64,000 bases of DNA, taken from NCBI RefSeq assembly GCF_027797465.1, contig NZ_CP115608.1, positions 930,001 through 994,000 on the forward strand, in the 5' to 3' direction. Below the pieces are notes generated by a model that worked only from the letters and a program-made list of their open reading frames with translations, was not told the origin of the DNA and made no database searches. Both the position numbers and the translations under genes were made by a program. The DNA comes from Campylobacter sp. CN_NE2 (lineage in GTDB: Bacteria > Campylobacterota > Campylobacteria > Campylobacterales > Campylobacteraceae). Below are positions 1-8,210 of this stretch, piece after piece; position 1 is the first letter of the stretch; each line of letters begins with the position of its first letter.

Positions 1-98
1 AGATCTAAGGCATAGCTTCCGCTGACTTGCGAAAATACACTAACTGCGATAATTGCGATAAAAATAATCGAATAAAGAAAAAATTGCTTGGTTTTCAT
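1..98 (-). CDS. Partial membrane or exported protein (N-terminus only)
   Basis: Only the first 32 codons are in the window; the gene runs off the left edge. It starts with an ATG at 98 preceded by a TAAGGAAGT ribosome site. The residues are a short basic start (MKTK) followed by a hydrophobic stretch rich in Ile, Phe, Ala and Val, so this is either a signal peptide or a first membrane anchor. It begins 14 bases after the dksA-like stop codon and is probably co-transcribed with it. The product cannot be identified from this fragment. Confidence 0.6.
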   Translation of the reverse strand, partial: MKTKQFFLYSIIFIAIIAVSVFSQVSGSYALD

Positions 99-112
99 TT
101 TACTTCCTTAAA

Positions 113-463
113 TTATTGTCGTTTTTCAGAAATTTCCCTGCATGAGATACAAAGACTAGCGTGCGGTTTTGCTTTTAGGCGTTCTAAATTTATCTGTTCT
201 TCGCACTCTTCGCAAATTCCATAATTTCCGTTTTCTATTTTTTTCAAAGCTTTTTCAATCTTTTGAAATTCAATGCGTTGTTTTAAGCTGATGGCATACT
301 CTAAATTTGAATCAGTATTTACACTAGCCACATCAAAATCATCAACAGCGCCATTCGAGCGAAGTTCTGCGATTTCATCAGCAGATTTATTTATATTTTT
401 AATGATTTGCTCTTTTCTCTCTTCTAAAAGCTTCTTAAAAAATTTCAACTCGTTTTTTTTCAT
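113..463 (-). CDS. dksA: DksA/TraR-family zinc-finger transcription factor
   Basis: A 116-residue protein of the DksA family, which binds the RNA polymerase secondary channel and adjusts promoter output, often with ppGpp. The N-terminal two thirds is a charged coiled coil. Its tip carries D41, D44 and A46 in the DxxDxA arrangement that is functional in E. coli DksA. The C-terminal zinc finger has C84, C87, C105 and C108, the four-cysteine form. It is shorter than E. coli DksA (151), as I recall is usual in Campylobacter. It follows rlmH by 9 bases and is likely in the accD-rlmH-dksA transcript. Confidence 0.88.
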   Translation of the reverse strand: MKKNELKFFKKLLEERKEQIIKNINKSADEIAELRSNGAVDDFDVASVNTDSNLEYAISLKQRIEFQKIEKALKKIENGNYGICEECEEQINLERLKAKPHASLCISCREISEKRQ

Positions 464-472
464 TTTCTTCCT

Positions 473-925
473 TTATTTGTGATATGGATGACTTGCATTA
501 ATACACAAAGCACGAAAAATTTGCTCAAAAAGCACCAGTTTTGCGACTTTATGTGCTAATGTAAGCCTTGTAAGACTTACAACCTTATCCATTTTTGCCT
601 TAAAATTTTCACTTAGCCCATACGCCCCGCCGATAAAAAACGAAATTTGCGAATTTGATTTTAGTAAATTCGCAAATTCAAAGCTATCGCACATAACGCC
701 ATTTTCATCAAGCGCTATGCAATAGCCTTTTGCTTTATTTTCATAAATTTCATCATAGGCTTTTAATGCCTGTTCTCTTGAAATCGTTTGGGCTTTTGCG
801 ACACTAGAATTAAAGTAAATTTCATCTTTTATAACGGCAAATTTGCTAGACATTTTTATATATTCTTTTATTTCGTCTTTAAATTCAGCCGTTTTTTGTA
901 TCGAATTCACAAAAATTTGCACCAC
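473..925 (-). CDS. rlmH: 23S rRNA (pseudouridine1915-N3)-methyltransferase RlmH
   Basis: A 150-residue SPOUT-class methyltransferase that methylates pseudouridine 1915 in helix 69 of 23S rRNA on assembled 70S ribosomes. The glycine-rich SAM-binding knot segment FFIGGAYGL is at about residues 96-104, and the protein ends in SHPYHK, matching the conserved HPYH C-terminus of the family. Its length is close to the usual 155. The ATG overlaps the last base of the accD stop codon, so the two genes are translationally coupled. Confidence 0.92.
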   Translation of the reverse strand: MVQIFVNSIQKTAEFKDEIKEYIKMSSKFAVIKDEIYFNSSVAKAQTISREQALKAYDEIYENKAKGYCIALDENGVMCDSFEFANLLKSNSQISFFIGGAYGLSENFKAKMDKVVSLTRLTLAHKVAKLVLFEQIFRALCINASHPYHK

Positions 926-1833
926 TACTCTTCCTTTTCTTCCAAATCTTCGCTGATAATGTCGTCCCCTACTTCGCCAATATTTACTTTGTCATTGTGC
1001 GTTAGATAGGTTATCATATTGCTTAAAAACTTTTTGTGTTCGCTTCGTGGAACGATAGCATCTATTAGTCCATGTTCTAGCAAAAACTCAGCCGTTTGAA
1101 AGCCTTCCGGTAAATCGGCTCCGATGGTTTGTTTGATGACTCTTTGCCCTGCAAAACCTATCAAGGCTCCCGGTTCAGCGATGATTATATCGCCAAGCCA
1201 CGCAAACGAGGCCGAAACACCGCCCATAGTCGGGTCGGTTAAAATCGAAATATAAGGAATTTTTGCATTTGCCAACATTTTCATCGCTGCACTTGTTTTG
1301 CTCATTTGCATTAACGAAAATGTGCTTTCTTGCATTCTTGCGCCACCGCTTGCGCTAATGATTATCAAAGGCTCTTTTTTTTCTATCGCCCTATTTGCGG
1401 CTCTAACTATTTTTTCGCCCTCGACTGAGCCTAAACTTCCGCCCATAAAACGAAAATCAAAAACCACAAGCTGGACGCTTTTTCCGTCTATCTTGCCCTC
1501 ACCTGCCACGACGGCACTTTTAGTGCCTGTTTTTTCTTCGCCTTCTAAAATTCGCTTTTTATATGATTTTTTATCTACGAATTTTAGCGGATCTATCGGT
1601 TCAAGTGCATTATCTTCTTCAATAAAGCTATTTTCGTCGCAGATTAATTTTATTCTTTCCATAGGTAAAATTCGCATGTGATAGCCACATTTTGGGCATA
1701 CTTCGCAACACGATTCTACTTCTTTATAATACATAAGCGCGTTACAGCCCTGACATTTCACCCAGTGCGTAGGTGCTTCGCTAGGATCTGCTTGTTTGCG
1801 TCGCATTTTTGAAAAAATATCACCGAAATTCAT
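925..1833 (-). CDS. accD: Acetyl-CoA carboxylase carboxyltransferase subunit beta
   Basis: The 302-residue beta subunit of the acetyl-CoA carboxylase carboxyltransferase, which makes malonyl-CoA for fatty acid synthesis in the cytoplasm. An N-terminal zinc ribbon has C27, C30, C46 and C49. The carboxyltransferase (crotonase-like) fold follows, with [14 protein letters not shown] and the glycine-rich segments [10 protein letters not shown] and [12 protein letters not shown]. It is the first gene of the accD-rlmH-dksA run. A consensus TATAAT lies about 35 bases upstream on the same strand. Confidence 0.95.
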   Translation of the reverse strand: MNFGDIFSKMRRKQADPSEAPTHWVKCQGCNALMYYKEVESCCEVCPKCGYHMRILPMERIKLICDENSFIEEDNALEPIDPLKFVDKKSYKKRILEGEEKTGTKSAVVAGEGKIDGKSVQLVVFDFRFMGGSLGSVEGEKIVRAANRAIEKKEPLIIISASGGARMQESTFSLMQMSKTSAAMKMLANAKIPYISILTDPTMGGVSASFAWLGDIIIAEPGALIGFAGQRVIKQTIGADLPEGFQTAEFLLEHGLIDAIVPRSEHKKFLSNMITYLTHNDKVNIGEVGDDIISEDLEEKEE

Positions 1834-1867
1834 ATTTTTTCCTTTTAATATATTTGTAAATCTTGTG

Positions 1868-1873
1868 ATTATA
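1868..1873 (-). promoter_or_regulatory. Probable -10 box of the accD operon
   Basis: The minus strand reads TATAAT here, in an AT-rich intergenic region between the divergent accD and recO genes. Spacing to the accD ATG at 1833 is about 35 bases. Campylobacter sigma-70 promoters rely mostly on the -10 box, so the absence of a clear -35 is not a strong objection. Confidence 0.55.
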
Positions 1874-1960
1874 GCTTATTTTTCCTTATAAAATTTTATT
1901 TTTGGTAAAAATTTAGCAAATTTTATCTATTGTAAAACTCAAATTTAGTAAAATCCACAA

Positions 1961-2575
1961 ATGCAAGGTTATATTTTAAAGATTACAAAAGTCAAAGAAG
2001 AAGACTGTATAGTCGATATTTTAACGCGAGAAAGCTTGGTTAAAGCGTATCGTTTTTACGGTGCAAGGCATTCAAATATCACGCAAGGTTATAAAATAGA
2101 TTTTGAACTAATTTCTAGTATGAATTTTTTGCCACAACTTAGAGGTGCGTTACATTTAGGCTTTGAGTGGCTTACGCAAAGAGAAAAACTGCTTTTTTGG
2201 CAGCAATTTATCAGACTTTTTCACGCGCACTTAAAAGATGCCGAATTTATCGATGAATTCTATTTTAACCTGCTTGAAAACGCCGCCGTTAAATTTGGCA
2301 AACAAAACCCAAAACGCATAATCATCGAAAGCTATCTGCAAATTTTGGAATTTGAAGGTAGGCTCCATAGTGAGCCAATTTGCTTTATTTGCGACGATGA
2401 GATTACTGATTTTATCGCTCTTGGCAGAGCCTTTTTGCCTGCACACGAGTATTGTGTAAATCGAAACGGCTTTAACCTAAATCAAATCAAAGAGCTTTTC
2501 TCTACCAAAAAAACGACAAATTTAGACGACGAGATGATAAATTCGCTATATAATATCGTTTTGCAAGGGTTTTAA
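1961..2575 (+). CDS. recO: DNA repair protein RecO
   Basis: A 204-residue RecO-like protein, which helps RecR load RecA onto SSB-coated single-stranded DNA in gap repair. The N-terminus (MQGYILKITKVKEEDCIVDIL) matches the OB-fold start of the family. A cysteine pair, CFICDD, in the C-terminal half is what remains of the zinc-finger region. It is shorter than E. coli RecO (242); short forms are usual in epsilonproteobacteria. It is transcribed away from accD and converges on thiL, overlapping it by four bases at the stop codons. Confidence 0.82.
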   Translation: MQGYILKITKVKEEDCIVDILTRESLVKAYRFYGARHSNITQGYKIDFELISSMNFLPQLRGALHLGFEWLTQREKLLFWQQFIRLFHAHLKDAEFIDEFYFNLLENAAVKFGKQNPKRIIIESYLQILEFEGRLHSEPICFICDDEITDFIALGRAFLPAHEYCVNRNGFNLNQIKELFSTKKTTNLDDEMINSLYNIVLQGF

Positions 2576-3444
2576 AAATGATGATTTTTAACCGAATTTA
2601 TAAATTTCGTTTTTTCGTTTAATTTTTCTAAACGCCCAAAAATCGTGATTTCAACGCCACATTCTTTTGCGATTTTTAAAATTTTATCTCTATTTTTTGG
2701 CGAAAATGCAAACAAAATTTCATACTCTTCGCCGCTTGCAAATTCGCCTTTGGAAATTTCCTTTAAAAACGAAATTCCAAGAGCATTTATGCGTAAAAAT
2801 CTATCCAAATCCACACCAAGCCCGTCGCTTAAATCCATCGCCGAGCGAATAAATTTGGCACTTTTATAAAAAAAATCTCCACGCAAATTTGGTTTTATAA
2901 ACTTTGAATTTACAAATTTTTTATCAAATTCGTTTCTAATTTCATTAAATTTAAGCCCTTTTTCGCGTAAATTTTCTAAATACTCAAATTCTTTTTTTAC
3001 GCTTCCAAGCTTCCCCGTAAATGCGATAAAATCGCCATTTTTCGCACCTTTTCTAAAAACTGCTTTTTTTGTTTTTGAGATTATGGTTACGCTAATGTCT
3101 ATTTTTTCGCCGCAAATCGTATCTCCGCCGATGATTTTGATACCAAATTTACGCGCAGTATCATTAAAACCGTTTGTAAGTTCGCAAATTTCACTCTCTG
3201 TGATATTTTTTGGCAGAGTAAGTCCCAAAAGCGCAAATTTAGGCTTTGCGTTCATCGCAATCGCATCAGAAATATTTACAAGCATCGATTTTACGGCAAT
3301 CTCACGCAAACTCATATAATCACGCCTAAAATGGATATTTTCAGAAAATAAATCTTTGCTAAATACCCATTTTCCGACCACTGCGCCGTCATCACCGTTA
3401 AATGAATTCTCAAATTTAGAAATCACAAAACTCTCTTTATCCAT
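2572..3444 (-). CDS. thiL: Thiamine-monophosphate kinase ThiL
   Basis: A 290-residue AIR synthase-related kinase that phosphorylates thiamine monophosphate to the active coenzyme thiamine diphosphate. The N-terminal metal-binding segment NGDDGAVV, then NISDAIAMNAKP and the IIGGDT loop are in family order; AMDLSDGLGVDLDR follows in the C-terminal half. It is a little shorter than E. coli ThiL (325). It stands alone, with its own TATAAT 33 bases upstream, and converges with recO. No thiamine riboswitch is visible in the short leader. Confidence 0.87.
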   Translation of the reverse strand: MDKESFVISKFENSFNGDDGAVVGKWVFSKDLFSENIHFRRDYMSLREIAVKSMLVNISDAIAMNAKPKFALLGLTLPKNITESEICELTNGFNDTARKFGIKIIGGDTICGEKIDISVTIISKTKKAVFRKGAKNGDFIAFTGKLGSVKKEFEYLENLREKGLKFNEIRNEFDKKFVNSKFIKPNLRGDFFYKSAKFIRSAMDLSDGLGVDLDRFLRINALGISFLKEISKGEFASGEEYEILFAFSPKNRDKILKIAKECGVEITIFGRLEKLNEKTKFINSVKNHHF

Positions 3445-3476
3445 TTTTTGCCCTGAATTTATGAAAAATTACGAAA

Positions 3477-3482
3477 ATTATA
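3477..3482 (-). promoter_or_regulatory. Probable -10 box of thiL
   Basis: TATAAT on the minus strand, about 33 bases before the thiL start, giving a leader of roughly 25 bases. That is too short for a TPP riboswitch. Confidence 0.55.
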
Positions 3483-3556
3483 TCAAATTTCAAATATGCA
3501 TTCGTATTTTTAATTTAATATTCAAAAATTTATAATTTTGTATTGTTATAAAGAGT

Positions 3557-3580
3557 TTTAGCGGTTAAAAAACCGCTAAA
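3557..3580 (-). terminator. Hairpin after the 57-residue membrane protein gene
   Basis: A perfect 8-bp inverted repeat (TTTAGCGG / CCGCTAAA) with an 8-base loop begins six bases past the stop codon of the small gene. The T-run after it is weak, so termination is plausible but not certain. Confidence 0.5.
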
Positions 3581-3586
3581 TTAGGA

Positions 3587-3760
3587 TTAAAGACCTTTGA
3601 ATAAACTTGATAAAAGGCTTAAAGCACCGCCTGAAAATGCCCACCAAAAAGCATATTTATCGATTAACGGAATAGTGTTTGTCAATTGACCAACAAGTCC
3701 GATTATCAAAAGGACAGCCGCGATAACCCAAGTTATCATTCTAGGTGCATTAGTTTTCAT
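3587..3760 (-). CDS. Small two-helix membrane protein, function unknown
   Basis: A 57-codon ORF. The ATG at 3760 has a strong AGGAG ribosome site seven bases upstream, a TATAAT about 50 bases upstream and a hairpin just after its stop, so it looks like a complete single-gene transcript. The protein has two hydrophobic segments, about residues 9-25 and 38-53, separated by a short polar turn (NTIPLIDKY), with FWWAFSGG in the second. The C-terminus is KGL. I do not recognise the family. It could be a small inner-membrane protein of unknown role. Confidence 0.68.
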   Translation of the reverse strand: MKTNAPRMITWVIAAVLLIIGLVGQLTNTIPLIDKYAFWWAFSGGALSLLSSLFKGL

Positions 3761-3809
3761 GTAAAACTCCTATTTTTATTTTCGATCGACTTTTTCGAAT
3801 CGATTTCGT

Positions 3810-3815
3810 ATTATA
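3810..3815 (-). promoter_or_regulatory. Probable -10 box of the 57-residue protein gene
   Basis: TATAAT on the minus strand in an intergenic gap. It is about 50 bases upstream of the small gene's ATG and directed only at that gene. Confidence 0.5.
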
Positions 3816-3855
3816 TTGTTATTTTTTAAATCGGTCAAATTTAATTGGTAAATTT

Positions 3856-4593
3856 TTAAAAAAATGTATCTTTGTGGATATTTTCAAATGCTGATTGAAG
3901 CGATATAAAAAATTTTGGATTTTCTTTTTCTAAATTCGCTAACATTGCCTTAGTCTCGGCTCTGGCGCGTGGTTCTTTGCCTGTGTATTGTTTAGCAGGA
4001 CAGCTTTCTTCTTCGTTCATTATAGGCACTTCATTTCTAATAGCACAATCCCTAATTTGCCGTTCCCTAGCCAAAATAAGCGGACGAATAATCACAATGC
4101 CGTTTTCGGCTGTATATTTTGGTGCTAGTGTCCTTAAAGCGCCGTTATAGGTCAAATTCATAAAAAAACTCTCCGCAGCGTCGTCTAAATGGTGCGCTAT
4201 GGCGATTTTGTTAAAACCGTTTTCAAGCGCGTAAGTATATAAATAACCTCGTCTCATACGAGAACAAAAACTGCAAAATGTGGTGTTTGCACGAATTTTT
4301 TCTTTGCCAAATTCAAAAATTTTTGTATCGATGACATCGTGCGTGATACCGTGCGTGGCGAAGTGCTTTTTAAGTTCTGTGAAATTTTCGCCTATGCCAT
4401 AGCTTACGGTCACGGTGTGAAACTCCCAGTTTAATGGGCTAACACTTGAAAAATGTTTTAAAATGTGAGATAAAATCATACTATCTTTTCCCCCGCTTAG
4501 GGCTAGTAAAATTTTATCCCCTTGTTCAAACATTTTGTATTTTGCGTTGGTTTGACCCACCACGCGCAAAAGTTTTTTGCTGATTTCTATCAC
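3856..4593 (-). CDS. ttcA: tRNA 2-thiocytidine(32) synthetase TtcA-like
   Basis: A 245-residue PP-loop ATPase of the TtcA group, which thiolates cytidine 32 in some tRNAs using an iron-sulfur cluster. The PP-loop SGGKDS is at 33-38. The cluster ligands expected for TtcA are present: C107 and C110 in FCSFC, and C198 in EESCPAK. The related TilS family lacks this cysteine set, which favours TtcA. It overlaps the end of mtnN by four bases and is the last gene of the fabD-mtnN-ttcA run. Confidence 0.85.
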   Translation of the reverse strand: MIEISKKLLRVVGQTNAKYKMFEQGDKILLALSGGKDSMILSHILKHFSSVSPLNWEFHTVTVSYGIGENFTELKKHFATHGITHDVIDTKIFEFGKEKIRANTTFCSFCSRMRRGYLYTYALENGFNKIAIAHHLDDAAESFFMNLTYNGALRTLAPKYTAENGIVIIRPLILARERQIRDCAIRNEVPIMNEEESCPAKQYTGKEPRARAETKAMLANLEKENPKFFISLQSAFENIHKDTFF

Positions 4594-5273
4594 AGATTTT
4601 CAACCATTTTTAGGGCAAATTTTGCGCTTATTTCTGCGCTTTTTACCATAAATTCGTCAAAATCAAACTCAGCCTTGCTTCCTGCTTCATCGCTAATAGC
4701 TCTTAGCATGAAAAATGGCGTGTGCAGGGCATGGCAGACTTGCGCCACACTTGCGCCTTCCATTTCAACGGCACTTGCGTCAAATGTCCGTTCTATCCAG
4801 CTTTTACGACTCTCATCGCAGACAAATTGATCTCCGCTTGCAACTATGCCATTTTTTAAATTTATGCCTAAATTTGCTGCGACTTTCGTGGCGATTTTAT
4901 TTAAATTTTCATCAGTTTCCACAAAAATTGGACTTTCAGGCACGAAGCCATAAGGGTGCCCAAACGCCGTTATATCGAGATCGTGTTGAACGACTTTTGT
5001 CGCATACAGCAAGTCGCCGATTTTAAAGCCGTTTTTTAATGCACCTGCAACGCCTGTAAAAAGCAATTTTTGGGCACCAAATTTTTCTATCATCAGCGTG
5101 GCAGTTAGGGCTGAATTTACCTTGCCGATTTTTGAGTAGGCGATGATTAGCTCGTGGTTTGCAAAATTTGCAAAATAGAATTTGTTATTTGCAAATTCTA
5201 TTTTTTTTGGATTTAACTCTTTTAAAAGCGGTTCGATTTCTTCCGGCATTGCACCTAAAATTGCGATTTTCAA
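4590..5273 (-). CDS. mtnN: 5'-methylthioadenosine/S-adenosylhomocysteine nucleosidase
   Basis: A 227-residue nucleoside hydrolase that cleaves adenine from methylthioadenosine and S-adenosylhomocysteine. In Campylobacter and Helicobacter, homologues also act on 6-amino-6-deoxyfutalosine in menaquinone synthesis. E12 in the N-terminal GAMPEEI, the core VAGAL, E172 in MEGASVAQ and the catalytic D195 in ISDEAG are all in place. Length is normal for the family. Four-base overlaps with fabD upstream and ttcA downstream indicate coupled translation. Confidence 0.93.
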   Translation of the reverse strand: MKIAILGAMPEEIEPLLKELNPKKIEFANNKFYFANFANHELIIAYSKIGKVNSALTATLMIEKFGAQKLLFTGVAGALKNGFKIGDLLYATKVVQHDLDITAFGHPYGFVPESPIFVETDENLNKIATKVAANLGINLKNGIVASGDQFVCDESRKSWIERTFDASAVEMEGASVAQVCHALHTPFFMLRAISDEAGSKAEFDFDEFMVKSAEISAKFALKMVENL

Positions 5274-6199
5274 GCGTTTTCCTTTGCGAAATTTATAAAT
5301 TCATCAAGGCTTGATAAATTTGTTATACTAAAAGTCGGTTTTTCGGTGATTTTTTTATTTATCCCTTTTAGCACAGCCGCGCCAAATTCGACAAAACAAT
5401 CAACTTTGCTCTCAACTGATTTTATGCTTTGTTTGTATAAAACTGGACTTACAAGTTGCGCTTTTAGTAAATTTAGAGCTTCATTTTTGCTAGAATACGC
5501 CTTAGCCGTCGCATTTGCGATAACGGCTGAAAAGCTATCATTTAGCTTATCTTGCAACGCCGCTACTAGCTCGTTACTTGCATTTTCCAAAATCGGGCAG
5601 TGACTAGCCACGCTCATATTTAGTAGCATCGCTCTTTTTGCGCCGTTAGCCTTAAATTCGCTCTCCAAACTAGACAAATCATCTTTATTTCCTGCGACCA
5701 CAATCTGCCCGTCGCAGTTGTAATTAGCCGCCCAAACTTTTTTTCCTTGCTCTCTTGCGTTTTGGCAAATTTGCTCGACTTTTGCGTCATCAAGCCCCAA
5801 AACAACCATCATAGAAGCGTTTTTGCCAAGGCAGTCCTTTTGCATAAGTTTGCCACGCAAATTTACGATTTTTATCGCTTCTTTAAATTCGATTCCGCCA
5901 CTTACGCCAAGTGCGCTAAATTCGCCAAGAGAGTGTCCTAATGCAAATTCAGGCTTTAAATTTAGTTTTTCATTTAACGCCAAATAAGCCATAAATGAAT
6001 TTAGCACAATCGCAGGTTGCGTAAATTCGGACATATCAAGCTTATCATTGGCTTCAAACAAAAGTTCTTTAAAATCGATATCGCAAAATTCGCTAGCTTC
6101 GTCTAAAAGTTTTTTGGCACTGGTAAAATTTTCATAAAATTCCTTGCCCATGCCGACACTTTGCGAACCCTGACCTGGGAAAATAAATGCGTATTTCAT
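5270..6199 (-). CDS. fabD: Malonyl-CoA:ACP transacylase FabD
   Basis: A 309-residue acyltransferase that moves malonyl from CoA to acyl carrier protein to feed fatty acid elongation. The N-terminal FPGQGSQ oxyanion-hole motif, the nucleophile S90 in GHSLGE and the catalytic H200 in SVASHCP are present. Length matches E. coli FabD (309). It lies 20 bases after slyD and overlaps mtnN by four bases. Confidence 0.95.
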   Translation of the reverse strand: MKYAFIFPGQGSQSVGMGKEFYENFTSAKKLLDEASEFCDIDFKELLFEANDKLDMSEFTQPAIVLNSFMAYLALNEKLNLKPEFALGHSLGEFSALGVSGGIEFKEAIKIVNLRGKLMQKDCLGKNASMMVVLGLDDAKVEQICQNAREQGKKVWAANYNCDGQIVVAGNKDDLSSLESEFKANGAKRAMLLNMSVASHCPILENASNELVAALQDKLNDSFSAVIANATAKAYSSKNEALNLLKAQLVSPVLYKQSIKSVESKVDCFVEFGAAVLKGINKKITEKPTFSITNLSSLDEFINFAKENA

Positions 6200-6218
6200 C
6201 GTTTTTCTCTTTTAAATT

Positions 6219-6815
6219 TTAGTGATTGTGTTTGCCGCAACAACCGCCGTCTTCGCCGTGTCCGTGTCCGCCACAACACTCGTGATCATCGTGGTGATGT
6301 CCGCCACCGCAACACTCGTGTTCTTCGCCGTGTCCAGCGCAACAACAACTATGTTCGCCCTCAGGTGCTCCCATTAAAATTTCATCTTCTGTCGCTTCTC
6401 TGTTTTCGACGATTTTTACATTAAATTCAAGCTCTTTTCCTGCGTAAGGGTGATTAAAATCAACACTCACGCTTTCATCGGTAATTTCTTTAACTATAAC
6501 TCTTGCGACTGAGCCGTCTTCGCCCTCGCCAAAAAGCTCCATTCCTATTTGCAAATCAATCCCTGCAAACTGCTCTTTTGGAAGCGTTTGAACTGCGTTT
6601 TCGTCATATTCGCCAACGCCGTCTTGTGGTAAAATTTTGATGATTTTGCTTTCGCCTTCGCCCAAATTTAAAACTTCATCTTCAAGTTTTTGTAAAATTT
6701 GATTTTTTCCGCTTAAAAACGCAATCGGATTTGCGTTAAAATTTGATTCTAAAATTTCGCCGTTTTTAGCGTCTTTTAGCTCATAATACATTTTAATAAC
6801 ACGATTTTGTGCCAT
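6219..6815 (-). CDS. slyD: FKBP-type peptidyl-prolyl isomerase SlyD with metal-binding tail
   Basis: A 198-residue cytoplasmic chaperone and prolyl isomerase. The FKBP half domains span about 1-70 and 115-150. The insert-in-flap domain is between them, and the NHPYAGKEL signature is at 121-129. The tail from about 154 to 198 holds 9 cysteines in CC or CCC groups and 11 histidines, arranged as CCGGHH-like units. SlyD tails bind nickel and other metals and assist hydrogenase maturation in other bacteria; that role here is inferred. It is encoded between cpoB and fabD. Confidence 0.93.
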   Translation of the reverse strand: MAQNRVIKMYYELKDAKNGEILESNFNANPIAFLSGKNQILQKLEDEVLNLGEGESKIIKILPQDGVGEYDENAVQTLPKEQFAGIDLQIGMELFGEGEDGSVARVIVKEITDESVSVDFNHPYAGKELEFNVKIVENREATEDEILMGAPEGEHSCCCAGHGEEHECCGGGHHHDDHECCGGHGHGEDGGCCGKHNH

Positions 6816-6865
6816 AGTTTTCTCCTAATTTTAAATTAAACTAGGGATTTTAGCATAAATAAAAT

Positions 6866-7693
6866 TTAATTTCTATTAGGTGATGCTTTTGCTTCTTCGG
6901 AATCAGGATAAGAAGCTTTTAAAGCGTTATAAAACTTAGTTCCGCTGTCTTTATCGCCGATTTTATCGAAGCTAATCGCTGTGTGATAAAGTAGTTTTGG
7001 CGTATAATCGCCGTTTTCGTTATAAGAAATGCTTTTTTTGTATGAATTTATAGCTTCGCCGTATTTACCTTGAAAATACAAACTCTCGCCAACCATGAAG
7101 CTAGATTTCGCCGGTTTATGACCTTTTGAAACCAAAAATTCATAGCGTTCTTTTGCATTTGCGTAATCTTTTTTGGCAAATAGTTCATCGGCTTCTTTTA
7201 AAATAGCAGATAAATCCTTGTCTTTGAACGAATTTGAACTAGAATTTGCAGAATTTGCGTTTGAAGTTTTCGCAGGTGCGCCTACTTCACTGTTTTTTTT
7301 TACGCTTCCGCCATTACCTAGTTTTTTATTGATTTCGTTGATTTGAGATTTTAGCCAAGCTATATCTTTTTTCATCTGATCTAGTTCGCTACTGCCACGA
7401 GCTTTGCCGCTTGTTCTAATCTCTAAATCTGCCACCCTATTTTCAAGTTTTGAAATTTGAGCATTTGTGCCTTCTAAGACAGTTCTAAGACCTTCGACAT
7501 TTTCTTTTGTGTCATCAAGATTCATTTGAATACTATCTGCTTGTTGTCTATTTTTTAGCAAAAACTGCTCGTTTTCTGTTAGACCATAAGGATTTTCAGA
7601 ATTTACATTTCCGGCATCGAAAACCGAAACTTCGGCATTTAAAAAAGTTGCGACACCAAAAAGCGCCGCAACTATAAATTTTTTATTAATCAA
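6866..7693 (-). CDS. cpoB: Tol-Pal system TPR protein CpoB (YbgF)
   Basis: A periplasmic protein that links Tol-Pal to peptidoglycan synthesis at division. I place the start at a TTG one base after the pal stop codon. This gives a 275-residue product with a clean signal peptide (INKKFIVAALFGVATFLNA, cut before EVS). The reading frame stays open further upstream, but only inside pal, and that extension would bury the signal peptide. The mature protein has a coiled coil (about 50-125), a Ser/Asn linker and C-terminal TPR repeats (about 155-270). It is the last gene of the tol cluster. Confidence 0.85.
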   Translation of the reverse strand: MINKKFIVAALFGVATFLNAEVSVFDAGNVNSENPYGLTENEQFLLKNRQQADSIQMNLDDTKENVEGLRTVLEGTNAQISKLENRVADLEIRTSGKARGSSELDQMKKDIAWLKSQINEINKKLGNGGSVKKNSEVGAPAKTSNANSANSSSNSFKDKDLSAILKEADELFAKKDYANAKERYEFLVSKGHKPAKSSFMVGESLYFQGKYGEAINSYKKSISYNENGDYTPKLLYHTAISFDKIGDKDSGTKFYNALKASYPDSEEAKASPNRN

Positions 7694-7694
7694 A

Positions 7695-8156
7695 TTAGAA
7701 CCCAACTTTGAATTCGTCGCGTCTATTTTGAGCGTCGCACTCTTTTGTTTTGCTTGTGCAAACAAGGTTGCTTTCGCCATAGCTTACAACAGAAATTCTA
7801 TCTGCACTTACGCCTTGTTTAACCAAAGCATCTTTTGCAGCTTTTGCTCTTTTTAGACCAAGAGCGTAGTTGTATTGATCGCTACCCCACTCGTCGCAGT
7901 TACCTTCAACTTTGATTGTCAAAGCTTCTGCGCCTGCTTGGTTGAATAATGCAGCGTTGTTGTTGATTGAACCTTGTTGATCAGCTCTAATGTTAAATTT
8001 GTCATAATCAAAATAAACATTGCTAACTTCGCTTTGAATTCTTGAAGCTAGATCGCCACCCATTGATGAATCACCCATATTTTCTGGGTTCTTTTTAGAA
8101 CAACCGCTCAAAAGTAGAGCAGCAACTGCAACTGATGTTAAAACTAAATGTTTCAT
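7695..8156 (-). CDS. pal: Peptidoglycan-associated lipoprotein Pal
   Basis: A 153-residue outer-membrane lipoprotein that binds peptidoglycan through an OmpA-like domain and pairs with TolB. The signal peptide ends in the lipobox LLSGC with C19 as the lipidated residue. The OmpA domain follows from about 45 (VYFDYDKFNI, then EGNCDEWGSDQYN and LGLKRAKAAKDALV). I chose the ATG at 8156 because GGAAGGTGG lies just upstream; an ATG 15 bases earlier would overlap that ribosome site. Confidence 0.95.
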   Translation of the reverse strand: MKHLVLTSVAVAALLLSGCSKKNPENMGDSSMGGDLASRIQSEVSNVYFDYDKFNIRADQQGSINNNAALFNQAGAEALTIKVEGNCDEWGSDQYNYALGLKRAKAAKDALVKQGVSADRISVVSYGESNLVCTSKTKECDAQNRRDEFKVGF

Positions 8157-8185
8157 TTTTCCACCTTCCAAATAAGATTTTTTGC

Positions 8186-8191
8186 ATTATA
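8186..8191 (-). promoter_or_regulatory. Probable internal -10 box for pal-cpoB
   Basis: TATAAT on the minus strand in the 54-base gap between tolB and pal, about 30 bases before the pal ATG. It would let the abundant lipoprotein be transcribed beyond the tolQRAB level. Confidence 0.5.
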
Positions 8192-8210
8192 GCATAAAAA
8201 ATTTGATTTT

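Noticed and set aside
7694-7780. Extended start of cpoB inside pal
   Set aside because: The extra 29 codons read pal DNA in another frame and would place residues before a clear signal peptide. The TTG just after the pal stop gives a normal exported protein.
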